Source: Fusibacter bizertensis
GTDB taxonomy: Bacteria; Bacillota; Clostridia; Peptostreptococcales; Acidaminobacteraceae
Assembly: GCF_029914245.1 (NCBI RefSeq)
Contig: NZ_JARYZI010000003.1
Location: 310,001 to 374,000 of the forward strand
Length of the DNA: 64,000 nucleotides
Direction: 5' to 3'
Positions 44,269-53,294 of this stretch are shown one piece after another; the first letter of the stretch is position 1, and each line of letters opens with the position of its first letter. Below the pieces are notes generated by a model. It saw only the letters and a list, made by a program, of their open reading frames with translations, ran no database searches and was not told the DNA's origin. The translations under genes and the position numbers were made by a program.

Positions 44269-46893
44269 ATGAAAAGTATAAAGCAAAAAATCGGAATTAT
44301 CTTTATCGGTTTAGGCTTATTAATTATTTTAAGTTTTAATAAACTCATCACTTTAATTACTGATTTGATTTGGTTTGACTCCATTGGTTATCAACAGGTA
44401 TTACTCACAAGAATTTCTACTAAACTTCTTATTTTTATTCCACTTGCTATTGTCTTAACACTCTTGTTTAGACATTTCTTCAAACATCTCTATATGTATC
44501 ATTATTCAAAGATTAATCAAGAAGAAATTCCTTTTAACACAAACAAGATAAAAAAATGGCTCACATATGGTTCTGTATTACTGGGGATCTTTTTATCGTC
44601 AGTTATGAGCAACTTATTGTGGCTAGATTTTTTAAAATTTATCAATCGTTTTTCTTTTGGTATACAAGATCCTGTCTATTCGCTTGACATTAGTTTTTAT
44701 GTTTTTGTTTTACCATTTTTTAAAGCTGCACTATTTATCGTTTTAATACTCCTAACCTTAATGGTTATCTTCTCATTGCTCATTGAGATATTACTCTTTA
44801 GAGGGAGTTATTCACGCGATTTCTATGTAGACTTCTTTAGGCAATCTGCACATTTAATTTCTGGCATATTCTTAGCTTTTGCAGGAATATTTTTCACTCG
44901 AATTTTCGACCTTTTATATTCAGCACGTGGGGTTGCATTTGGCGCTAGTTATACAGATACACATGTTACATTATGGGCGCTTTTACTCTATTCAATATTA
45001 GCACTTGTAAGTGCATTGCTCATTTGGATTGCGCATAAAAAAGCTTCATTTAAGTTAATGAGTATCGGCCCGATTGCTTTGATCGGATGTTGGGTTGTTT
45101 TATCACTTTCAGGTTTTGTCGTTCAAAAATTAGTTGTTGAACCTGATGAAATCACAAAAGAAACACAGTATATTGAACACAATATTGCTTACACACAAAT
45201 CGCCTATAACTTAAATGCTGTTGATCTTATCGAATTCCCTTATGAAGAGAACTTGACGCTTGATACCATCAACGCCAACAATGAAACGATCAAGAATATC
45301 AGAATTAACGATTCAAGACCTCTACTTCAAACCTTTAACCAAATTCAAAGTATTCGTCTTTACTATAACTTCAACAACATTGATATCGATAGATATATGA
45401 TAAATGATGAATACACACAAGTATTTATAACCGCTAGAGAACTCGATCAATACAAATTAGATAACAAAGCCATGACATGGATCAATCAATATTTGAAATA
45501 TACCCACGGCTATGGTATTGTAATGGCCCCCGTCAACAAAGTTACCAACGAGGGACAACCAGAGTTGCTTTTTAAAAATATTCCACCTACAACAAATACC
45601 GACCTAACCATTACTAGACCCGAAATCTATTTTGGGGAACAGAATGAAAGTTATATTATCGTAAACACCGATGAAAAAGAGTTTGACTACCCAAGTGGCT
45701 CAGATAATGTGGAAACTACTTATTCAGCTGATACTGGCATAAAACTCACCGGTTTTAACAAGTTTTTATTTTCAATTAAAGAAGGAAGCCTAAAACTATT
45801 GGTTTCCAATAACATCCAAAAAGACAGTCGGATTATTCTCAAACGTAATATTCTAGATCGAGTGAAATCTATAGCACCGTTTTTAAGCTACGATTCTAAC
45901 CCATACATCGTTGTTAACCAAGATGATGGCAAATTGTATTGGATCATAGATGCTTATACAACAACGCGTTATTATCCGTATTCACAGTCCTATTCTTTTG
46001 AAGAACAAGGGATTAATTATATTAGAAATTCTGTGAAAGTTGTTATAGATGCCTATGATGGCAGCACTGACTTTTACATCTTTGATGAAGAAGACCCGAT
46101 CATTAAAACTTATGCTTCCATCTTCAATGGACTCTTTAAATCAAAAGCCGAACTACCAGTAGGACTTGATGCACATATTCGATACCCTCAGGACTATTTT
46201 GATCTTCAAGCAAATGTATATCAAAAATATCATGTTAATAATCCCGTTGTATTCTATAATGGTGAAGATATTTGGGATCTTGCAACTGAAAAATATATGG
46301 ATAACGTTCAGACCATTCAGTCTAATTATGTCATGTTTAAGATTGATGAAAAAGCAGAGTTTGCACTCATACTCCCTTATACACCAAAGGGGAAACCAAA
46401 TATGACTTCTTTGCTTGTTGCTAGAAACGATGGTGAACATTATGGCGAAGTATTTCTATATCGCTTTCCAAAGAATAAAACTGTTCAAGGTCCAATTATG
46501 ATCGAATCACGCATCGATCAAGATTCTGTAATATCACCTCAATTTACACTTTGGGGCCAACAGGGATCAAGTGTTCTTAGAGGAAATGTAATAGTGGTTC
46601 CTATTGAGAACTCACTACTTTATGTTGAACCGATTTATATTCAGTCAGACAACGCAGATAGTCTACCGGAAATGAAACGTGTTATCATCGCATACGGTGA
46701 TAAAATAGTGATGGAACAAAATTTAAAACTTGGTCTTGAAAAATTATTTGGTTCAAATAGCCAACCATCACAAGAAAACGATACGGTTAGTGAACTATTG
46801 AATCAGATACAGTCACAGTTTGATGAAACACAAAGAAAATTAGATGATCTCAAAAAAACAATTGATCTGCTAGAACAACAGATCAATCCATAA
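44269..46893 (+). CDS. UPF0182 family membrane protein
   Basis: An 874-residue protein with seven membrane helices in the first 290 residues and a large extracytoplasmic region, the standard UPF0182 plan. Recognisable parts are LITDLIWFDSIGYQQVLLTRI near the start, LDISFYVFVLPFF, RGVAFGASYTDTHVTLWALL, the EPDEITKETQYIEHNIAYT segment after the last helix, RPLLQTFNQIQSIRLYYNF and, later, ARNDGEHYGEVFLYRFPK. The C-terminus is a coiled coil. The function of the family is not known. Start at ATG 44269, RBS TTGGAGGAAAG. It converges on the next gene with only 11 bases between stops. Confidence 0.93.
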   Translation: MKSIKQKIGIIFIGLGLLIILSFNKLITLITDLIWFDSIGYQQVLLTRISTKLLIFIPLAIVLTLLFRHFFKHLYMYHYSKINQEEIPFNTNKIKKWLTYGSVLLGIFLSSVMSNLLWLDFLKFINRFSFGIQDPVYSLDISFYVFVLPFFKAALFIVLILLTLMVIFSLLIEILLFRGSYSRDFYVDFFRQSAHLISGIFLAFAGIFFTRIFDLLYSARGVAFGASYTDTHVTLWALLLYSILALVSALLIWIAHKKASFKLMSIGPIALIGCWVVLSLSGFVVQKLVVEPDEITKETQYIEHNIAYTQIAYNLNAVDLIEFPYEENLTLDTINANNETIKNIRINDSRPLLQTFNQIQSIRLYYNFNNIDIDRYMINDEYTQVFITARELDQYKLDNKAMTWINQYLKYTHGYGIVMAPVNKVTNEGQPELLFKNIPPTTNTDLTITRPEIYFGEQNESYIIVNTDEKEFDYPSGSDNVETTYSADTGIKLTGFNKFLFSIKEGSLKLLVSNNIQKDSRIILKRNILDRVKSIAPFLSYDSNPYIVVNQDDGKLYWIIDAYTTTRYYPYSQSYSFEEQGINYIRNSVKVVIDAYDGSTDFYIFDEEDPIIKTYASIFNGLFKSKAELPVGLDAHIRYPQDYFDLQANVYQKYHVNNPVVFYNGEDIWDLATEKYMDNVQTIQSNYVMFKIDEKAEFALILPYTPKGKPNMTSLLVARNDGEHYGEVFLYRFPKNKTVQGPIMIESRIDQDSVISPQFTLWGQQGSSVLRGNVIVVPIENSLLYVEPIYIQSDNADSLPEMKRVIIAYGDKIVMEQNLKLGLEKLFGSNSQPSQENDTVSELLNQIQSQFDETQRKLDDLKKTIDLLEQQINP

Positions 46894-46904
46894 TACTAAA
46901 TCAT

Positions 46905-47966
46905 TCAATTAAAATATTGACTTATTATTGCCTCGGCGTCTCTTCCTGCATAAGTATCATCATTTATCAGGTAATAGTAGACGCCATCTTTTTGGCTATA
47001 AATATTATTAATATAAACCATAAATTTCATCCAAAGTGAGTCACCATGGGACAATGCTTCATAGTTATAATACATGTGGATCGCTGATGACTGATAATAA
47101 AGCTCACGTGCATTACCAGGGATACTTAAGCGATAAGTAAACTGAGTATCCTTCTCATCCAGATACGTATTTGAAATAATAAAAGCATAGGCGTTAGTAA
47201 CTGGTGTTAAAAGATCATCTATGACATCGGTATCAGTGATTGTAACACTCTCAAGTTCTTGTGTGACCGGATCATATTTTTCAATCATTATAGTATCTGG
47301 CATATCTGTATAAATCTGCTCTATCGTTTTAGGATTCAAAATAGAATAATTCATAAAGCCCATCGCACCAACTACTATGACAAAGACAATCACAGCTTCT
47401 ATGATCCGTGTTCTCCATCTTACTTGAGGTTCGCCTTGCTGCTTGAGATAGTCTTCCATAAATTCTAGTAGATTACGTTTCATTTCTTTAGGCATTGAAT
47501 TTTTGAAAATAATTGTATGGTAATAACCACTTTCAAAAAAATATTTTTTTGTGTTAAATTCTACTTTGTACTTTTCATTTTCAAAGGTATATTTAACCTT
47601 TTTATTTTCTTGCTGAACTTCTCGATTATATTCTGGAAACCTAAGATAATCTAATCCTTTTTGAAAAACCTTTTCTACACTTACTGTTTCAAAATCTGGA
47701 ATATTGTATTCATTTCCACTATATATTTTATTAAACACACCACCAATAAAGCTAAAAAAAATTAATACAAGAGTAGCAACTAAAAAACCAATTGAATCAT
47801 AGCGGTTACCGGCAGTAGTGAGTATATTAACTAGGAAAAGAGCCATTACAAAAGAAAACGTACTTGAAGTATTAATCATATTTTTTCTTTTTCCAAAGAT
47901 ATGTTCAAGTGGAATAATCACTGCTAAAATTAGTAGTAAGACGAATATAACAATCTGAAGTACCAT
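46905..47966 (-). CDS. Hypothetical membrane protein
   Basis: A 353-residue protein I do not recognise. Helices lie at about residues 3-22, 34-52, 59-80 and 185-205; the C-terminal 145 residues should be extracytoplasmic or a soluble domain rich in Tyr and Asp. A soluble stretch (about 90-175) sits between the helix groups. It is last in a run with the small Lys-rich protein, the flippase-like protein and the glycosyltransferase, with RBS AAGGAGAATGCA. Confidence 0.75.
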   Translation of the reverse strand: MVLQIVIFVLLLILAVIIPLEHIFGKRKNMINTSSTFSFVMALFLVNILTTAGNRYDSIGFLVATLVLIFFSFIGGVFNKIYSGNEYNIPDFETVSVEKVFQKGLDYLRFPEYNREVQQENKKVKYTFENEKYKVEFNTKKYFFESGYYHTIIFKNSMPKEMKRNLLEFMEDYLKQQGEPQVRWRTRIIEAVIVFVIVVGAMGFMNYSILNPKTIEQIYTDMPDTIMIEKYDPVTQELESVTITDTDVIDDLLTPVTNAYAFIISNTYLDEKDTQFTYRLSIPGNARELYYQSSAIHMYYNYEALSHGDSLWMKFMVYINNIYSQKDGVYYYLINDDTYAGRDAEAIISQYFN

Positions 47967-47976
47967 TGCATTCTCC

Positions 47977-48246
47977 TTATTTTATGTCTTTCTCATTTCC
48001 TTTTTTATCTTTTCGTTTTTCGTTAAGATCATTGAGTTTATATTTTAATACTTCGCTTCCTTTTGCTGCGCCTTTAATCGCAGCTTTGCCTGCGGCCTTC
48101 CCAACTTTTATAACAACTTTTTGAGCGAGTTTCAACTTGTACGCAGTGCTATAGGCTTCATGATACGCAATTTTCTTTAATAATTCTTGTTCACTTTGAG
48201 ATTTGAAAATTGTAGATTTTACTCCTTTATCCTGTTCTTCATCCAT
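47977..48246 (-). CDS. Small Lys/Ala-rich hypothetical protein
   Basis: An 89-residue, basic, probably helical protein (KVGKAAGKAAIKGAAKGSE in the middle). Its function is not recognised. It sits 23 bases after the flippase-like gene and 10 bases before the membrane protein gene, with RBS CAAGGAGAACAT, so it belongs to the operon. Confidence 0.7.
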   Translation of the reverse strand: MDEEQDKGVKSTIFKSQSEQELLKKIAYHEAYSTAYKLKLAQKVVIKVGKAAGKAAIKGAAKGSEVLKYKLNDLNEKRKDKKGNEKDIK

Positions 48247-48269
48247 ATGTTCTCCTTGAAATGGTGTAC

Positions 48270-49298
48270 CTATACATCTATTGAGTAATCTGACTTATCA
48301 TTTCCAATCATAACCACTGTTCCTCCTACAATAAGAGGTAAATAATACGTAAATAGTCTCCAAAGTAATAGCGCAGTTATCACAATCTTTGATGGGAAAA
48401 AAATTTGATACACCAAGTAGAAGCTTCCTTCAGCACCAATTGCCGCACCTGGCAATGGGATAAACGCTGTTACCATAGAAACAAACGCTGCCGCTCCAAT
48501 CATATAAAAAATAGACAGGTGCGTCATATGAAAACCATATCCAATCACTAAAGGAATACTAAAGAAGAAAGTCAATTGAAGCATAGATAAAAAACCTATA
48601 ATGATCCAAGTGCCTATCCCACTATGATTCTCTTCCATTTGTTGATGGAAAAGGTTGATTTGTCTAAGAAATTTCAAAGACCTATGATTTACCTTTTGAT
48701 AATTAAAATGCCTTTTTAAAAATTTAGTGACTTTAATTACAAGTCCTTTGGTAAATCTATAGTTGTATCCTATCAATATTAAACTACCGATGACTGCAAA
48801 ATTCACAACAAAGCCTACAACGCCTAGATAGACAAAATTAGGGATTTGTCCTAAGAAAAATCTTGATTCAAAGATTAATACGATAAAGCTATAGATGACA
48901 AGTGCGACTTGATATATGATAAATTTCTTTGTTAGTACTGAAGCACCTGTACCCAGAGGAACGTTGAGTCTATGCAACATATATAGCTGGGCAGGTTGTC
49001 CACCAGAAGCAAATGGTGTTATACCATTAAAAAATTGGCCCGCTAATGTGATTCTCAACGTCTTCCAAAAACTCAAACGCTCTTTGGCGTGGTGTAACAG
49101 ACGATGAAGTATTATCGCTTCAAAAGTCCAATAAGCACCAATCAAGAAGAAACCCAATAATAAAAAGATGGGTCTAATACCTCTGATCGCTTCAACGATA
49201 TTTTTAAACTCCCCTTTAACAATAATTACAGCAATTACTATGACGAAACTGATTAAAGGGACTAGGCATTTAGTAATACGCTTTTGATTTTTTGACAT
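48270..49298 (-). CDS. Flippase-like membrane protein (LPG synthase TM / UPF0104 family)
   Basis: A 342-residue protein with about eight membrane helices, matching the lysylphosphatidylglycerol-synthase transmembrane (AglD/YbhN-like) family. Typical stretches are LRITLAGQFFNGITPFASGGQPAQLYML and GAAAFVSMVTAFIPLPGAAIGAEGSFYL, given here only by their key parts FNGITPFASGGQPAQ and FIPLPGAAIGAEGSFY. Such proteins move lipids or glycolipids across membranes. Start at ATG 49298, overlapping the glycosyltransferase gene by 29 bases. Confidence 0.9.
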   Translation of the reverse strand: MSKNQKRITKCLVPLISFVIVIAVIIVKGEFKNIVEAIRGIRPIFLLLGFFLIGAYWTFEAIILHRLLHHAKERLSFWKTLRITLAGQFFNGITPFASGGQPAQLYMLHRLNVPLGTGASVLTKKFIIYQVALVIYSFIVLIFESRFFLGQIPNFVYLGVVGFVVNFAVIGSLILIGYNYRFTKGLVIKVTKFLKRHFNYQKVNHRSLKFLRQINLFHQQMEENHSGIGTWIIIGFLSMLQLTFFFSIPLVIGYGFHMTHLSIFYMIGAAAFVSMVTAFIPLPGAAIGAEGSFYLVYQIFFPSKIVITALLLWRLFTYYLPLIVGGTVVMIGNDKSDYSIDV

Positions 49299-50370
49299 AA
49301 TGATCACTACTCTCCAACTCTAGCATTTGAGCATAATACTCTTCCCACATTTTGCCAACAGAATCTCTGCAGTAAAATTGGCTCCCCTTTTGAGATTGTC
49401 CTGCCCATTTTTCATAAAAAGCATGATCACTTGATAATCTCTCAATTAAAGCAGAAAATGAATTGTTATCATTCGCACGTAGATAGTAATCAAACAAAAT
49501 ATTTTCATATAGTTCCAAATCTCTTAAAAGCATTGGTATACCAACATTCATAGCTTCAAGTACTGTCATTGGAAATAACTCACTATAAGACGGTAAAAAC
49601 ATAATATCCGCCATGTTGTATATTTCGTTCATCATCGAACGATCAATAATGCCTAAAAACCGAACATTACTAGGTGGGTTTTCAACAACTTCGCTTAATG
49701 CATCGTACCCATCTGTGATTCGACCAAAAGAAAAACCACCAGCCCAGACAAACTTTTTGTCTGGACAAGATTTTGCAACTTCAACAAAATCTAATATGCC
49801 TTTCCTAGTTTGAACTTGACCAACACCAAGCATTACAAAGTCATTCTCGTCTAACCCATATCTCGCCCTAACATTTTTCTTTTCTTCCTTTGAAATTTTA
49901 TAAAACTGTTCGCCAGAAACAAAATTCGGTATATAGCTAATATTCTCCTGATCAAATCCTAATGCCACTAATTTATCAATGAATATTGGGTTCACAGTGA
50001 CTAATTGATCCATACTTCTATAAAACTCTAAAATATACCAATAAAAAATACGTTTCATCCAAGGTGGCAAAGTAATACTACCTTCAATGGTTTCAGGTAT
50101 AAAATGAACTGATCCAACACGAACAGTTCTTTTCTTATTCATTAAAGAATGCATAAAAAAGCGGAAGTTAATTGAATGATAATGTGTTATTGCGCCACTC
50201 TTTAGTGTGTTTTTTTTAATATCATAAACATCATCTAATCTTTCTTCGATTAGGTTTAATTGTTCTGAATATGCCGATCCTACACCTTGTCCTTTTACTT
50301 TATCTGCTAACGACATCACTGAAATTCTTGGTTTGTCAATTTTTTGCATTTTCACTAAGCTGTATTTCAT
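49270..50370 (-). CDS. GT4-type glycosyltransferase
   Basis: A 366-residue retaining glycosyltransferase of the GT4/GT-B fold. The N-terminal part has KGQGVGSAYSEQ, the donor-binding half has LGVGQVQTRKGILDFVEVAK and the EX7E-type region LPSYSELFPMTVLEAMNVG with the conserved Glu pair. Its position before a flippase-like protein suggests synthesis and flipping of a membrane glycolipid such as a diglycosyl diacylglycerol (inference). RBS AAAGGAT 7 bases upstream. Confidence 0.93.
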   Translation of the reverse strand: MKYSLVKMQKIDKPRISVMSLADKVKGQGVGSAYSEQLNLIEERLDDVYDIKKNTLKSGAITHYHSINFRFFMHSLMNKKRTVRVGSVHFIPETIEGSITLPPWMKRIFYWYILEFYRSMDQLVTVNPIFIDKLVALGFDQENISYIPNFVSGEQFYKISKEEKKNVRARYGLDENDFVMLGVGQVQTRKGILDFVEVAKSCPDKKFVWAGGFSFGRITDGYDALSEVVENPPSNVRFLGIIDRSMMNEIYNMADIMFLPSYSELFPMTVLEAMNVGIPMLLRDLELYENILFDYYLRANDNNSFSALIERLSSDHAFYEKWAGQSQKGSQFYCRDSVGKMWEEYYAQMLELESSDHYVKKSKAYY

Positions 50371-50527
50371 GATTTCATCCTTTCAATTTTACTCGCAGTA
50401 GTCCATATCTTATATATACCCTTATCATATATGCCAATTGTTAAGTTTCAATTAAAATGTCATTAAGGCATAATTAGATAAATTATTTTCTTGTACTTAT
50501 ATTATAGCCTTTTATGTCTATAAATCC

Positions 50528-50576
50528 AAATAAGTGAGAGATTCTTAAGCAATACTTAAGAATCTCTCACTTATTT
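50528..50576. terminator. Perfect 22-bp stem terminator
   Basis: Arms AAATAAGTGAGAGATTCTTAAG and its exact complement around a 5-base loop, directly after the GGDEF-EAL gene; written here by key part GTGAGAGATTCTTAAG / CTTAAGAATCTCTCAC. Confidence 0.85.
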
Positions 50577-50585
50577 TAGCAATAC

Positions 50586-51911
50586 TTATTTGGAGGAAGG
50601 TTCAACAAATGAAAGTACATGATTTGGTCCAAGTGGTCTACCAAAGTAGTAACCTTGGAGCTCATCACAACCACAAGACAACAGAGTTCGACTTTGGATC
50701 TCATCTTCTACACCTTCTGCAACCACACTTACATCAATACTATGCAGCATGTGTATGATGCCAGAAAGAACTTTTACACTTTTATCATCAATTAACTTTT
50801 GAATAAATGAACGGTCTAATTTAACTTTATCAAAATTAATATTTGTGAGGTATATGAGCGAAGAATATCCAGTTCCAAAGTCATCAAGCGCTACTATAAC
50901 ACCCATTTTTTTAAATTCATTGATAAAATTCACCCCATTATACCTTATATCCATAAAAACACTTTCAGTAATTTCTATGACAACTTGAGTAGGCAAAACA
51001 CCATATTTATCAAGAGTGTTTTCAAAAAAAGACAGATATCCATGATCGAGCATTTGCTTACATGAAAAATTGATCGCTATTGGAACAGCAGAAATGCCTT
51101 GCATATTCCACAAGGATATTTGCTTTATAACTTCTTCAGTGATCCATCTCCCCAATGCTTGAATTTCACCAGTTGTTTCTGCTATACCAATAAATTCCAT
51201 GGGGGAGTATTTTCGATCTTTCATACGTATAAGTGCTTCAAAAGAAACTATTTTTTTAGTAACTGCATTTACAATAGGCTGGTATACCATGGTAAATATA
51301 TTCTCTTTATCTTGAACTTTTAATATTTCATCAATTTCTGTATGTAATTTCAAGTGTTCATTCATAGTTGAATTAAAGTATACCACTTGATTTTTTCCTA
51401 ATTTTTTCGCTTCATACATCGCCATTTCTGAGTACATAATTAGTTCTTCTGCATCAACACTATTAAGTGGAAACAATGAAACACCTGCACTAATACTGAT
51501 AAAAACAGTTTTACCTTCAATCGACATTGGCAAACTTATTTTTTTTATTAGTTCTTGAATTTCAGTCCTCGTGTTGTTTTGATGAGAATTATCAATAAAA
51601 GCAATTACAAATTCATCTCCATTTAAGCGGGCAATAAACTTATCACACGCTGATTTTCCATCAATTCTTTCAGCAATAGTCTCGATCACTAAATCACCAA
51701 ATCGATGACCGTAAACATCATTGATATTTTTAAAATCATCTATATCCAAAAGACAAATCGCGCCTTCTTGCTTTAAAAAAAGGTGTTCGCTAAGTAATCT
51801 GAGAAACGATTTTCTTTTAAGAAAATCTGTCAAATCATCTAATTGTACGACTGGATAAGTAAATTTATTTCTGTTTATATTTGCTTTTTTTATATACTTT
51901 TTTGTTTTCAT
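50586..51911 (-). CDS. Cytoplasmic GGDEF-EAL protein
   Basis: A 441-residue protein without membrane helices or a sensor domain: GGDEF (residues about 25-180, active site RLNGDEF, so the first Gly is Asn) followed by EAL (about 195-435) with FEALIRM, EITESVFMD, DDFGTGYSSLIYL, KLDRSF and AEGVED all intact. It is more likely a c-di-GMP phosphodiesterase than a cyclase. It follows a CheY-like gene by 31 bases, so the two may work together: a phosphorylated receiver in trans with the GGDEF-EAL enzyme. Confidence 0.93.
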   Translation of the reverse strand: MKTKKYIKKANINRNKFTYPVVQLDDLTDFLKRKSFLRLLSEHLFLKQEGAICLLDIDDFKNINDVYGHRFGDLVIETIAERIDGKSACDKFIARLNGDEFVIAFIDNSHQNNTRTEIQELIKKISLPMSIEGKTVFISISAGVSLFPLNSVDAEELIMYSEMAMYEAKKLGKNQVVYFNSTMNEHLKLHTEIDEILKVQDKENIFTMVYQPIVNAVTKKIVSFEALIRMKDRKYSPMEFIGIAETTGEIQALGRWITEEVIKQISLWNMQGISAVPIAINFSCKQMLDHGYLSFFENTLDKYGVLPTQVVIEITESVFMDIRYNGVNFINEFKKMGVIVALDDFGTGYSSLIYLTNINFDKVKLDRSFIQKLIDDKSVKVLSGIIHMLHSIDVSVVAEGVEDEIQSRTLLSCGCDELQGYYFGRPLGPNHVLSFVEPSSK

Positions 51912-51942
51912 TAGCTCAGATCTCCCATTCTCAAACTAAAAA

Positions 51943-52308
51943 CTAATTTCTAGAAGATACTTGTTTAAAAGTTTGAATCAATTGGTTTTCGTTAAATGGT
52001 TTTACCAAAAAAGATGTTGCGCCAAGTTTAACAGCTTCCCTAACAAGTTTATCTTGTCCCATTGCTGTTACCATAACAACTTTTGCTTTTGAATCAATCT
52101 CCTTAATCTTGCGTAATGTTTCAATACCATCCATTTCGGGCATTGTTATATCAAGAGAAATAATATCAGGTTTTAATTGCAAAAAAAGTTCAATGGCTTT
52201 GAATCCATTTTCAGCTTCAGCAACAACGTTAAATTCATTGTTTTCTAAGATTCTTTTAATCGTCATCCTCATAAACGTCGCATCATCTACTATCATTACA
52301 TTTTTCAT
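51943..52308 (-). CDS. CheY-like single-domain response regulator
   Basis: A 121-residue receiver domain: NVMIVDDATFMRMTIKRIL (acidic pair), phosphoacceptor Asp in IISLDITMPEMDGI, Thr in MVTAMGQ and Lys in LVKPFNENQ. It is CheY-like, but no other chemotaxis genes are in the window. Start at ATG 52308 with GTGGAGG upstream. It heads the operon with the GGDEF-EAL gene and is preceded by a leader with an upstream terminator. Confidence 0.93.
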   Translation of the reverse strand: MKNVMIVDDATFMRMTIKRILENNEFNVVAEAENGFKAIELFLQLKPDIISLDITMPEMDGIETLRKIKEIDSKAKVVMVTAMGQDKLVREAVKLGATSFLVKPFNENQLIQTFKQVSSRN

Positions 52309-52367
52309 TTTTACCTCCACTTCAATTATTTTCAAAGATGCATATATAAAAGCTGAATCTCCTAATC

Positions 52368-52397
52368 AAAAAAACATGCCGAAAATACATCGACATG
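52368..52397 (-). terminator. Leader terminator upstream of cheY
   Basis: On the minus strand CATGTCG, a 9-base loop and CGGCATG are followed by seven T. It lies before the CheY-like gene but after the leader start, so it could act as an attenuator. Confidence 0.65.
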
Positions 52398-52409
52398 GTT
52401 TTAATCATA

Positions 52410-52434
52410 GTCCAGAATACCCTTTCTATCTGAC
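52410..52434 (-). promoter_or_regulatory. Leader hairpin upstream of the cheY terminator
   Basis: On the minus strand GTCAGA pairs with TCTGGAC (one bulge) around a 12-base loop, just before the leader terminator. It may be part of an attenuator or a sensing RNA. Confidence 0.4.
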
Positions 52435-52496
52435 CACCAAATTTTCGTTAAACATATGTATTATTTAATTTTAAATACGTTTCATATGGTAAACAC

Positions 52497-52523
52497 TTAA
52501 GAAATAAAGTACTCGTATTTCAT
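52497..52523 (-). CDS. Possible 8-residue leader peptide
   Basis: ATG at 52523 is preceded by AAGGAGGTAAAT, one of the best ribosome binding sites in the window. It opens a frame of eight codons (MKYEYFIS, rich in Tyr/Phe) ending in TAA. It lies about 100 bases before the leader terminator of the cheY operon. It may be a regulatory leader peptide or the remnant of a lost gene. Confidence 0.4.
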   Translation of the reverse strand: MKYEYFIS

Positions 52524-52649
52524 ATTTACCTCCTTACAAAAAAACTAAACAAAATGTTTAATAATCCTTCTATCATGCGTAAGCTCTATATTATTCATAA
52601 AATAAAATGTATAATAGAGTCAATGAAGTCAAATTGTAGGGGGCGTTAA

Positions 52650-53285
52650 ATGTACGGTATAAAAAAAGCACTATCATATTTAATGGGTCGTGTGTTTCTT
52701 GATGATCTATATACCCCCTCTGAAAAAGATTTCAACATCGAAAACCCTATCCTTCTACACATCTCCGATACCCCAAGTATGTTCTTTTCAGAACTCTCTA
52801 GGATTATAAAAAAAATCAATCCTGAAATTATAGTACACACTGGCGATTTAGTCGATAATATCAAACTACAAATGCAACCTGGAGCGATAAGATATTACGA
52901 GCGCGAAGTCCTCTCTTTACTAAAAATACTTGAGTACTCCGCAGCTAAAATAATCCATATTTCGCTTGGTAATCATGATTCTCATAGTTACATTCATCAA
53001 AAATCGGGTAGAATAATAGTCCATGATTCTTATGGTGAAATTACCGCTTATGGGAAATCTATTGTTTTTAGCCATTATCTTCACGTAATAGAATCTTTTA
53101 ACTCAAACTATTATTTGTATGGTCATGATTTATCTACCCCATTACAACTGAAAAAAAACACTTGTTATTTAAATGGCATCACCTCAATCCATTTAATTGA
53201 TTTAATCACTGGTGGTGTTTTAAAACTTGAATACCCATGGGGTGTTGATGATGCCAGATTAAACAAAAGAAGTATAGGTATCTAA
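52650..53285 (+). CDS. Metallophosphoesterase-like protein with altered metal site
   Basis: A 211-residue calcineurin-like phosphoesterase: HISDTP near residue 38, HTGDLVDN, SLGNHDSH, VFSHYLH and LYGHDLS. In the family the first metal is held by DxH, the bridging Asp of GD, and the last His of GHxH. Here DxH is DxP (SDTP) and GHxH is GHDL, so both His of metal site 1 are missing, while the site 2 set (GD, GNHD, SH, GH) is intact. Either a one-metal enzyme or a nucleotide-binding relative is suggested. It is followed by an unknown gene 9 bases downstream. Confidence 0.75.
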   Translation: MYGIKKALSYLMGRVFLDDLYTPSEKDFNIENPILLHISDTPSMFFSELSRIIKKINPEIIVHTGDLVDNIKLQMQPGAIRYYEREVLSLLKILEYSAAKIIHISLGNHDSHSYIHQKSGRIIVHDSYGEITAYGKSIVFSHYLHVIESFNSNYYLYGHDLSTPLQLKKNTCYLNGITSIHLIDLITGGVLKLEYPWGVDDARLNKRSIGI

Positions 53286-53294
53286 GGAGGCTTT

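Larger units (their letters stand above)
52309..52649. other. 341-bp divergent intergenic region
   Basis: Contains the cheY leader (short peptide frame, hairpin, terminator) on the minus strand and the start region of the metallophosphoesterase gene on the plus strand, with TATAAT at about 52611-52616 as a possible -10 box. No other gene is seen. Confidence 0.55.
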
